From NCBI GenBank assembly GCA_948664205.1, contig CAPNDH010000056.1:1-7125 (forward strand): 7,125 nt of DNA, given 5' to 3'. Shown here piece after piece: positions 1 through 4,848 of the stretch (position 1 is the stretch's first letter; the number at the start of each line of letters is the position of its first letter). The stretch comes from an uncultured Clostridia bacterium. GTDB taxonomy: Bacteria > Bacillota > Clostridia > TANB77 > CAG-508. Made by a program: the position numbers and the translations under genes. Below the pieces are notes generated by a model. It saw only the letters and a program-made list of their open reading frames with translations, had not been told where the DNA came from and ran no database searches.

Positions 1-12
1 TGCCCTAAAATA

Positions 13-28
13 AACGTAAATTTACGTT
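13..28. repeat. 16-bp perfect palindrome 3' of the tRNA gene
   Basis: The sequence AACGTAAATTTACGTT reads the same on both strands. It begins 4 bp beyond the tRNA 3' end. It has no loop, so it is a poor RNA hairpin, and it has no T-run typical of an intrinsic terminator. It could be a protein-binding site or part of the next gene's control region to the left of the window. Function is not known. Confidence 0.45.
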
Positions 29-32
29 ATAA

Positions 33-106
33 CAGCCCAGATGGGATTCGAACCCACGAATGCTCGGTTGACTCCCGAGTGCTTTAACCAACTAAGCTAC
101 TGAGCC
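33..106 (-). tRNA. tRNA with GUC at the anticodon position and an atypical anticodon loop (Asp-like or pseudo-tRNA)
   Basis: Read on the minus strand, the 74-nt gene folds as a full cloverleaf. It has a 7-bp acceptor stem (GGCTCAG/CTGGGCT, with two G-U pairs), U8-A9, a 4-bp D stem, a D loop with G18G19, a 5-bp anticodon stem CTCGG/CCGAG, a 5-nt variable loop with C48, and a T arm with loop TTCGAAT. CCA is not encoded. The anticodon loop is GAGTCAA, so positions 34-36 are GUC, which would read Asp codons. G73, G10 and G2-C71 also agree with Asp tRNAs. However, position 33 is A instead of the near-universal U, position 32 is G, and position 38 is A, where Asp tRNAs usually have C. It may be a divergent tRNA-Asp, a tRNA with a non-ribosomal role, or a decaying copy. 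Everything outside the loop looks intact and the promoter is good, which argues against simple decay. Confidence 0.85.
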
Positions 107-126
107 TAAAAAATAAGCATATATAT

Positions 127-155
127 TTTATATCATAAATTTATGTTAATGTCAA
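127..155 (-). promoter_or_regulatory. Sigma-A-type promoter of the tRNA gene
   Basis: On the minus strand there is a perfect -35 TTGACA (155-150), a 17-bp spacer, and -10 TATAAA (132-127). Transcription would start near 120, about 14 nt before the mature tRNA 5' end. This is one of the best promoters in the window. Confidence 0.8.
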
Positions 156-300
156 CACTTTTTATAAAAAATATTGCTAAAAGTTGAAAAAAGAGTTAAA
201 ATTTAATCATAATTATTAAATAGTATGTATAAAAAAGCATATAAATATCAATAAAAAGTTGAAATTCAGAGTATATTATAACAATAAGAGGAGAAGTAAA

Positions 301-822
301 ATGCCAGAACCAATAGAAATAACAAATATGAAAAATAATTCAAATAATAGAGAATATGTATTAAATACTGTAAAAGAAAATGGAAAATTGTTAGAATTTG
401 CAAGTGAAGAATTAAGAAATGATAGAGAAATAGTATTTGAAGCAGTTAAAAATAATGGAGAAGCTTTAGAATTTGCAAGTGATATGCTGAAAGGGGATAG
501 AGAGATAGTATATGAATCTGTAAGTAAGCTAGGATGGACTTATTGCTATACAAGAGAAAATTTACTATTAGATAAAGAACTTTTAATAGCTGGACTTAAA
601 AAAAGTGGTCAAATACTATATTTTTCTCATCCTAATATGAGAGATGATAAAGAAGTTGTATTAGAAGCTGTAAAAAATAAAGGAATAATAATAAAATATG
701 CAAGTAGTAGATTAAGAGAAGATAAGGAAATAGCACTAGAAGCGATGAAACAAGATAAGAGTTGTTATATATTTTTAGGTGAAAATATAAAAAAAGATGA
801 AGATATATTAGCTTTGAAATAG
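301..822 (+). CDS. DUF4116 repeat protein, 173 aa
   Basis: The protein is soluble, charged and predicted helical, built almost entirely of one repeat. The unit runs like DREIVFEAVKNNGEALEFAS followed by a short variable piece, the hallmark of DUF4116. The leading acidic residue recurs at 41, 66, 91, 116, 141 and 166, an exact 25-residue period. A first, more diverged copy starts at residue 16 and a truncated last copy ends the protein. The ATG at 301 is chosen because AGAGGAGA ends 6 bp upstream. A TTG at 259 is in frame but has no such site. No signal peptide or membrane segment is present. DUF4116 has no established biochemical role. Such alpha-helical repeats often bind proteins, but that is inference. 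The gene stands alone, divergent from the tRNA gene, and no clear terminator follows it. Confidence 0.9.
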   Translation: MPEPIEITNMKNNSNNREYVLNTVKENGKLLEFASEELRNDREIVFEAVKNNGEALEFASDMLKGDREIVYESVSKLGWTYCYTRENLLLDKELLIAGLKKSGQILYFSHPNMRDDKEVVLEAVKNKGIIIKYASSRLREDKEIALEAMKQDKSCYIFLGENIKKDEDILALK

Positions 823-880
823 GTTAATATTAAATCGCTTTAAAATCCGTCCCCAGTAGGTAATATACTTTATTTTTTCC

Positions 881-992
881 ATATTCTTTGGAAAGTCATC
901 CATGTTAGTGGTGAATTTCCTTAGAAGATGGTTATGGAAGAATTAGATTTTCTTATGTGGCTTTGCCACTTAGAAAATATTATTCTTGCTTT
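881..992 (+). repeat. 112-bp dispersed repeat, copy 1
   Basis: This stretch aligns without gaps to the reverse complement of 4139-4250, with about 18 mismatches in 112 (about 84% identity). The best-conserved part includes TATGGAAGAATTAGATTTTC. It contains a hairpin: 947-953 pairs with 972-978 and GTGGC (957-961) pairs with GCCAC (965-969), with loop TTT. An open frame across it from 928 looks accidental, since the second copy does not preserve it. Confidence 0.75.
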
Positions 993-1000
993 CCATTTCG

Positions 1001-1046
1001 CCCTCCATGACAAGGGGTATTCCCCCGCGATCTGCGGGCTGTCGGG
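1001..1046. other. GC-rich foldable core inside the inverted-repeat element
   Basis: In an otherwise very AT-rich spacer this stretch can form a three-way junction. CCC (1001-1003) pairs with GGG (1044-1046) and GACA (1009-1012) with TGTC (1040-1043). These enclose hairpins GGGG-TATT-CCCC (1014-1025) and CGC/GCG (1026-1036). An alternative CCCGC/GCGGG stem (1024-1038) competes. The nested pairing suggests a structured RNA or DNA, but no known RNA family is recognised. Confidence 0.4.
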
Positions 1047-1118
1047 TCTTCATTATAAAAATAAAATATATTACCTACTTCTCGCTAGTGCGAAAATAAA
1101 ATTTACGAATTGCAAATA

Positions 1119-1148
1119 TTTTGGTATTTTTTTCTAAAAATACCAAAA
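1119..1148. repeat. 13-bp perfect inverted repeat (hairpin)
   Basis: The arms at 1119-1131 and 1136-1148 (TTTTGGTATTTTT and its complement) are perfect, with a 4-nt TTCT loop. No poly-T tail follows on the plus strand. It may stop transcripts leaving the element or the DUF4116 gene, but it is not a classic intrinsic terminator. Confidence 0.45.
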
Positions 1149-1199
1149 AGTAGCAATGAAATAAATTACACACATATAAAATATTAAAACGGACAAAAT

Positions 1200-1233
1200 A
1201 ATATTATTAAAATTTATTTTAATAATATTTTTT
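1200..1233 (+). terminator. All-A/T hairpin with T-run just before the CBS gene
   Basis: The 13-bp arms at 1200-1212 and 1217-1229 pair perfectly around TTTA and run into six T's ending at 1233. The CBS gene's AAAGGTGG ribosome binding site starts 2 bp later. It could be a weak terminator for upstream transcripts or a leader hairpin. Its all-A/T stem makes termination strength doubtful. Confidence 0.4.
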
Positions 1234-1250
1234 GAAAGGTGGTTTTAATA

Positions 1251-1691
1251 ATGAAAGTAAAAGATTGTATGTGTAATGATGTTTGCTGTGTTACACCTGA
1301 TAGCACAGTTCAAGACTGTGCAAAAATAATGTGTAGTAATCATGTGGGTTGCGTGCCAGTGTGTGATACCATGCAAAATGTAGTAGGTTTAGTTACAGAT
1401 AGAGATGTTATATTAAGAAGTATAGCATGTGACAAAGATACTAAAAATACAAAAGTAAGTGATATAATGACTTGTAAAGTTTGTTGTTGCAACTCAGATG
1501 CAGAAATAAAAGAAGCCGAAGACTTAATGTGTAAATATCAAATAAGAAGACTTCCAGTAGTTGATGATCAAAATAAAATAATAGGAATAATAACACTAGG
1601 AGATTTAGCTAAAAACAATAATGTAAGTAATGAAAGTGTTTCAAATACTTTAGAAACAATATGTAAGTGTGATGACAAAAATGCTGAATAG
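1251..1691 (+). CDS. Cysteine-rich CBS-domain pair protein, 146 aa
   Basis: The protein is a stand-alone pair of CBS domains. The first covers about residues 1-60, ending in GLVTDRD (46-52). The second covers about 67-122, with RRLPVVDD and GIITLGD (112-118). CBS pairs (Bateman modules) usually bind adenine nucleotides and tune a partner. No catalytic or transport domain is attached here. It carries 16 cysteines in 146 residues (about 11%), clustered as CMCNDVCC (6-13), CKVCCC (75-80) and CKC near the C-terminus. This is far above normal for the family and suggests metal binding or redox response, which is inference. The ATG at 1251 is chosen because AAAGGTGG lies 8 bp upstream; an in-frame GTG at 1239 overlaps that site. 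The gene is monocistronic, with a leader hairpin upstream and a long inverted heptamer array directly at its stop codon. It is probably cytoplasmic. Confidence 0.9.
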   Translation: MKVKDCMCNDVCCVTPDSTVQDCAKIMCSNHVGCVPVCDTMQNVVGLVTDRDVILRSIACDKDTKNTKVSDIMTCKVCCCNSDAEIKEAEDLMCKYQIRRLPVVDDQNKIIGIITLGDLAKNNNVSNESVSNTLETICKCDDKNAE

Positions 1692-1793
1692 AAGTTAGAG
1701 GTTGGAAGTTAGAAGTTAGAAGTTGGAATATAGGGTAAATACTTCGAAGAAGTTACCTAAAATCCAACTTCTAACTTCCAATTTCCAACTTCC
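1691..1793. repeat. Inverted heptamer array (GAAGTTR units) forming a long stem-loop
   Basis: The left arm (1691-1727) is a tandem run of 7-bp units GAAGTTA/GAAGTTG with variants. The right arm (about 1763-1793) is the same unit on the other strand. About 27 of 31 positions can pair. The interior holds a smaller hairpin (TAGGGTAA with TTACCTA) and the palindrome CTTCGAAG. The array starts at the last base of the CBS stop codon, so it probably ends up in the 3' end of that transcript. Without a T-run its role as a terminator is uncertain. Confidence 0.7.
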
Positions 1794-1856
1794 ATTACGT
1801 ATAATTCATGGACAAACTACATATACTTATATAAAAAACATACATAGGAGAATACT

Positions 1857-2954
1857 ATGGTAATAGATATGAATTATTGGTCAAAAGTTTTTAAAAAACT
1901 TTTAGTTTTTATTTTAAGTATTATAGGCATATATTTAGCTTTTAAATTTGCTGTTTTTTATATGCCATTTTTGGTTGCTTTTGTATTATCACTGATATTA
2001 GAGCCAATTATTAGATTTTTTATGAGGAGACTAAATTTAAAAAGAAAAACAAGTGCAATTATAGTATTTGTTGTTTCTTTATCAATAATAATTGGATTAT
2101 TAATATGGGGAATAGTGTCACTTGCTACAGAATCATATAATCTACTTAATGGCTTAAATGGATACTTTGAGATTATTTCAAACAGATTTGAAGCACTAAT
2201 ATCACAAATAGATTTAAGCAAATTGCACTTATCAGGGGAAATAATGAATATTATACAAAATTCAGCAATCGATATATTAAATGGAGTAACTAATTGGGCA
2301 AAAGGGGTACTTACAAATTTACTAGAAGTTATTACTTCTATACCGACAATAATGATATATGTAGTTATTACAATATTATCATTATATTTTATATGTACAG
2401 ATAAAATATATATGTTAGACCAATTAGAACATCATTTTCCTAAAACTTGGGTAAAAAGAATATCAAAATTTGTAAGAGAAGTTTCAACTTCTTTAGGAGC
2501 ACTCTTAAAAGCACAAGTAATTCTAATTTTGATTTCATTTTTTATTTGCTTAATAGGACTATATATTTTCAAAATAGCAGGTTTAAATGTAGGCTTTCCA
2601 TTATTAGCTGCTTTAGGAATAGCATTTGTAGATGCACTTCCAATTTTTGGCTCAGCAGCTGTTATGATACCATGGGCTATTATAGCAGGATTTAATGGAG
2701 ATTTAACCTTAGGAATATCACTTATAGTTTTATTAATAGTTATGTGTATGGTAAGACAATTTATGGAGCCACGTATTGTATCTGGTCAAATTGGAATACA
2801 TCCAATTTTTACATTAATTGCAATGTATACAGGCTTTAGAATAATAGGTGTTTTAGGTCTATTATTCGGACCAGTTATATTAATTATATTGAAAAATATT
2901 TTTAGTGCAATGATAGACAAGGGAGTTGCAAAAGCAATTTTTGAAAGAGAATAA
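1857..2954 (+). CDS. ytvI: AI-2E family membrane protein, YtvI-like, 365 aa
   Basis: This is a polytopic membrane protein of normal family length. Hydrophobic segments lie at about 14-30, 34-55, 66-90, 162-181, 216-240, 245-279, 285-300 and 315-345, with a larger hydrophilic stretch at about 91-160. Family signatures in the C-terminal half are DALPIFGSAAVMIPWAI (259-275), VRQFMEPRIV (299-308), the IGIHPIFTLIAMY region (312-324) and GLLFGP (334-339). These match the YtvI branch seen in sporulating Firmicutes. Relatives have been linked to transport of small molecules or ions, but the YtvI substrate is not established. Start 1857 has AGGAG 6 bp upstream; a Met at codon 5 is a weaker alternative. 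No clear terminator follows the stop, so read-through into the small gene at 3051 is possible. Confidence 0.88.
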   Translation: MVIDMNYWSKVFKKLLVFILSIIGIYLAFKFAVFYMPFLVAFVLSLILEPIIRFFMRRLNLKRKTSAIIVFVVSLSIIIGLLIWGIVSLATESYNLLNGLNGYFEIISNRFEALISQIDLSKLHLSGEIMNIIQNSAIDILNGVTNWAKGVLTNLLEVITSIPTIMIYVVITILSLYFICTDKIYMLDQLEHHFPKTWVKRISKFVREVSTSLGALLKAQVILILISFFICLIGLYIFKIAGLNVGFPLLAALGIAFVDALPIFGSAAVMIPWAIIAGFNGDLTLGISLIVLLIVMCMVRQFMEPRIVSGQIGIHPIFTLIAMYTGFRIIGVLGLLFGPVILIILKNIFSAMIDKGVAKAIFERE

Positions 2955-2978
2955 AATTGACATAATTTCCGAAAAGGC

Positions 2979-3007
2979 TTGCAATTTTGTAACAATTATG
3001 TTATCAT
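2979..3007 (+). promoter_or_regulatory. Sigma-A-type promoter of the 58-aa gene
   Basis: The -35 TTGCAA (2979-2984), a 17-bp spacer and -10 TATCAT (3002-3007) place the start near 3014, some 37 nt before the ATG. A TTGACA at 2957-2962 has no -10 at a suitable distance. Confidence 0.6.
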
Positions 3008-3050
3008 ATACAGGTAACACGTAAAAAATAACATCTATGGAGGGCAAAGT

Positions 3051-3227
3051 ATGATAATTGTTAAAAGCAACAATTTAACAAAGGGAGAACTGAAAAACAA
3101 AGAAAGTAAGATTCGGCAATTAGAGTCATATGGATATCCTGCAATGGCAATTCTTCATTTTATGGGAGAAGAAGGAAGTGCATCAATGACATACGAAGAA
3201 GGAAAAACTCTTATCACAGTTGATTAG
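3051..3227 (+). CDS. Small uncharacterised protein, 58 aa
   Basis: I do not recognise this protein. It begins MIIVKSNNLTKGELKNKESK and ends KTLITVD. An Arg/Lys/Glu-rich amphipathic region comes first, then a short hydrophobic stretch (about 31-38, AMAILHFM), then an acidic tail. There is no signal peptide and no cysteine. Coding is supported by a textbook GGAGGG site 7 bp before the ATG, a good promoter (2979-3007) and a terminator 10 bp after the stop, which together make a complete one-gene unit. It uses some codons that are rarer in its neighbours (CGG, CTG, AGC). It is soluble by appearance and might be a small regulator or adaptor, but nothing in the sequence identifies a function. Confidence 0.75.
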   Translation: MIIVKSNNLTKGELKNKESKIRQLESYGYPAMAILHFMGEEGSASMTYEEGKTLITVD

Positions 3228-3237
3228 ATGTATATAA

Positions 3238-3266
3238 AAAGAAACAGCTATAATGGCTGTTTCTTT
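3238..3266. terminator. Bidirectional intrinsic terminator between convergent genes
   Basis: An 11-bp perfect stem (AAAGAAACAGC and its complement) encloses a 7-nt loop. On the plus strand it ends the 58-aa gene, with a modest T-rich tail (CTTTGCTTT). On the minus strand the stem runs into TTTCTTTTTATAT, a better tail, so it can also end the transcript of the minus-strand gene at 3446-3985. Confidence 0.8.
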
Positions 3267-3300
3267 GCTTTATGATATTTTAAGTTATAGCAGTAGGTAG

Positions 3301-3433
3301 CGCGAAGGAGGTTTCTATTTTAATTAGAGCGAGGCTTTGGTGGCGACGGACAAGAACTGTTAAAGTCGTTAGCTTTGTTACTGTTCTGGTGGAGAAACCC
3401 GAGCATAATTAAAAATAGATTCTCCTGGGAGCG
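3301..3433. other. 133-bp structured element of unknown type, relatively GC-rich
   Basis: An extended imperfect inverted repeat closes this stretch: CGC with GCG, AGGAG (3306-3310) with CTCCT (3422-3426), TCTATTTT (3314-3321) with AAAATAGA (3412-3419), and AATTA with TAATT. Further in, GC-GA-GG (3329-3334) faces CC-GA-GC (3399-3404), a tandem G-A arrangement on the plus strand. The apex has AGAAC/GTTCT (3353-3387) around AAAG/CTTT; CGAC/GTCG (3344-3368) is an alternative. No open frame spans it. It lies in the 3' region of the minus-strand gene, before the shared terminator, so it would be in that gene's 3' UTR. It could also be a small RNA on either strand or a non-autonomous mobile element. 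I recognise no known riboswitch or ribozyme. Confidence 0.55.
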
Positions 3434-3445
3434 TATTTAAAATGT

Positions 3446-3985
3446 TTACAAAATCACAGAAGTAGGAATATAATCTTCGTCTGGTGGATACACATATTCA
3501 TCATTAGGTTTTTCAATTTGTTTTAAAGAATTTATTTCAAGTATAGGCATATCTCCGTGATAAGTTCCTTTAGCAATAGTACCTTCTATTTCAACCCATA
3601 CATTATCACGTAAGGATTCTGCATCTTTATAATGACATAAAAAACCAACTACAACAGTCTGAAAATCAGAAGATATAATCATGTTTCTACCTAAAACAAA
3701 TTGATCTTTTTCTAAATCATAAACCCTATATACAAAACCAGAAAACTTTATTTTTTGTCCAACATATGTGTCAATATTATCGTGAACAGTTTTCAAAATT
3801 GTAGAATAATTTTTATTGGTAAGTTCAGTTATGCCATTGCAGAGAATATCATCATTAACTTTAACGCTAGCTTTATAAAGTTTATAACCAACAACACCAC
3901 ACAGTATAATTACAAAAATAATAATTAGTACGAATATGAATTTAAACAATTTAGTACCGCTTAATTTTATATTATATATGAACAT
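3446..3985 (-). CDS. Membrane-anchored DUF1980-like (TIGR03943 C-terminal domain) protein, 179 aa
   Basis: One membrane helix (about 14-37, preceded by basic residues) anchors a probably extracellular domain. Residues about 60-168 resemble the C-terminal domain of DUF1980/TIGR03943 proteins: VGQKIKFSGFVYR (75-87), a FVLGR strand (96-100), NVWVEIEGTI (128-137), MPILEINSLKQIEKP (146-160) and a Tyr-rich end. Full-length relatives have more N-terminal helices and usually sit beside a permease gene; neither is present here. The spot where relatives usually have Cys-Cys reads IISSDFQ (103-109), so the cysteine pair is replaced by serines. The ATG at 3985 is chosen because AGAAGG lies 7 bp upstream; an in-frame TTG at 4003 is less likely. 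A heptamer array lies in its 5' region and a structured element in its 3' region. The biochemical role of the family is not known to me. Confidence 0.75.
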   Translation of the reverse strand: MFIYNIKLSGTKLFKFIFVLIIIFVIILCGVVGYKLYKASVKVNDDILCNGITELTNKNYSTILKTVHDNIDTYVGQKIKFSGFVYRVYDLEKDQFVLGRNMIISSDFQTVVVGFLCHYKDAESLRDNVWVEIEGTIAKGTYHGDMPILEINSLKQIEKPNDEYVYPPDEDYIPTSVIL

Positions 3986-4004
3986 ATAAATACCTTCTTT
4001 CAAA

Positions 4005-4043
4005 TGGAAGTTGGAAGTTAGAAGTTGGAGGTTAGAAACCTCA
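4005..4043. repeat. Heptamer array, second locus
   Basis: Tandem 7-bp units of the GAAGTTG/GAAGTTA type, the same unit as at 1691-1793. The array ends in a small hairpin, GAGGTT-AGA-AACCTC. It lies immediately upstream of the ribosome binding site of the minus-strand gene, so it is in that gene's leader, as the CTTCTAACTTCC form. Confidence 0.7.
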
Positions 4044-4091
4044 TTCTAAAATCTTTTATTAATATATATGTATTTTTATTTCTAAATATAC

Positions 4092-4120
4092 TTGTATAAT
4101 GTATTAAAAAATAGTATATT
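4092..4120 (+). promoter_or_regulatory. Candidate promoter for the YwaF-like gene
   Basis: TTGTAT (4092-4097), a 17-bp spacer and TATATT (4115-4120) form a plausible sigma-A promoter. The transcript would carry the inverted repeat copy at 4139-4250 as its leader. The background is very AT-rich, so chance matches are possible. Confidence 0.4.
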
Positions 4121-4138
4121 ATAGAATAATATAAGTAA

Positions 4139-4250
4139 AAAACAAGAATAAAATTTTCTAAGTGGCTTTGCTACATAAGAAAATCTAATTCTTCCATAAC
4201 TATCTTCTTAGAAAACTCACTGCTATTACATATGACTTTCCTAAGAATAT
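4139..4250 (-). repeat. 112-bp dispersed repeat, copy 2 (inverted)
   Basis: This is the reverse-complement partner of 881-992, about 84% identical without gaps. The flanking terminal inverted repeats and the GC-rich core of copy 1 are absent here. The internal hairpin is kept, but its three-base loop reads AAA in the repeat's orientation where copy 1 has TTT, and one stem pair is lost. It lies directly upstream of the YwaF-like gene. Confidence 0.75.
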
Positions 4251-4275
4251 AAAAAAGAAAGAAGATGAATAAGAA

Positions 4276-4848
4276 TTGTTTTCAAGTATAGGAAAATATG
4301 CGCCATGTGGGATATTTACAAAAGGACATTTTGCTTTAATTGGTATAACAATAGTAGGCATTTATGTAGCACTGAAACATACCATTAAAAAAAGTAAAGA
4401 AGAGATATATGAAATAATAAAAAAAATAACAATACTCATATGCATACTAGAAGTTTTTAAAATAATCTATAGCATATCACTAAATTCCTTATATGAAGTT
4501 AATACGTATTTACCACTATATTATTGTAGTATGTTAATATATGCAGGGCTACTTAGTTCATTTGGAAAAGGCAAATTTCAAAGAACAGGAGATGTATTTT
4601 TAATGGTTGGTTCAACAATAGGAGGCATAGTATTTATACTATACCCATCAACTTCATTACCAACATACCCAGCCTTTCATATTTTAAGTCTTCATAGCTT
4701 TTTATATCATGGAATAATGGTATATTTAGGAATACTAGTAAACAAAACAAGATATATAGAATTAGAAAAACAAGATATAAAATATTTTGCAAGTTTAGTA
4801 GGAGTACTTTGCATTATAGCATTTATAATAAATAATATTTTTCGGTAG
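4276..4848 (+). CDS. TP0381/YwaF family membrane protein, N-terminal part, frameshifted, 190 aa
   Basis: This is a polytopic membrane protein with hydrophobic segments at about 18-35, 50-68, 79-95, 107-124, 138-154 and 170-188. Family-like motifs are LEVFK (58-62), LPLYYCS (79-85) and YPAFHILSLHSFLYHG (131-146), matching the TIGR02206 (TP0381/YwaF) group of unknown function. The frame stops at TAG just after NNIF, where the family continues with a Gly-x-Asn segment. That missing part is found in the next frame (4844-5053). Removing one T from TTTTT at 4838-4842 joins the two into about 258 residues, a normal family length. The start is uncertain. TTG at 4276 is in frame, with GAAAGAAG some 11 bp upstream. 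The better-placed ATG at 4265 is out of frame and would fit if one more T were present before 4276. The gene is probably a recent pseudogene, or the frameshift is a sequencing error. Confidence 0.75.
   Translation: MFSSIGKYAPCGIFTKGHFALIGITIVGIYVALKHTIKKSKEEIYEIIKKITILICILEVFKIIYSISLNSLYEVNTYLPLYYCSMLIYAGLLSSFGKGKFQRTGDVFLMVGSTIGGIVFILYPSTSLPTYPAFHILSLHSFLYHGIMVYLGILVNKTRYIELEKQDIKYFASLVGVLCIIAFIINNIFR

Larger units (their letters stand above)
855..1079. mobile_element. 225-bp MITE-like element with 23-bp terminal inverted repeats
   Basis: Positions 855-877 and 1057-1079 are reverse complements with one mismatch in 23; the outer 13 bp (AGTAGGTAATATA) are perfect. The enclosed sequence has no convincing gene. 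It contains the 112-bp dispersed repeat (881-992) and a GC-rich foldable core (1001-1046). Small size, terminal inverted repeats and lack of coding capacity resemble a miniature non-autonomous transposable element. I see no obvious target-site duplication at the ends, and only one full copy is in the window. The alternative is a long structured RNA or terminator whose base is the 23-bp stem. Confidence 0.5.

Noticed and set aside
259..300. TTG at 259 as the start of the DUF4116 protein
   Set aside because: The ATG at 301 has a strong AGGAG at the right distance and the repeat domain begins after it.
928..1137. Open frame of 69 codons across the repeat and GC-rich core
   Set aside because: It has no ribosome binding site, its composition is unlike a protein, and it lies wholly within repeat and inverted-repeat sequence. 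The second repeat copy does not preserve it.
1691..1793. CRISPR array
   Set aside because: The units are 7-bp tandem repeats without spacers and form an inverted pair.
1958..2221. Minus-strand open frame of 87 codons
   Set aside because: It is antisense to the well-supported YtvI-like gene and has no start signals.
2447..2695. Plus-strand open frame of 82 codons
   Set aside because: It is out of frame inside the YtvI-like gene, which carries the recognisable family motifs.
2957..2962. TTGACA as the -35 of the 58-aa gene
   Set aside because: No -10 lies 16-18 bp downstream; the TTGCAA/TATCAT pair fits better.
2786..2995. Minus-strand open frame of 69 codons
   Set aside because: It is antisense to the 3' end of the YtvI-like gene, with no supporting signals.
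881..4250. Invertible segment between the two inverted repeats
   Set aside because: About 84% identity over 112 bp is poor for homologous recombination, no recombinase gene is nearby, and genes inside are intact and normally oriented.
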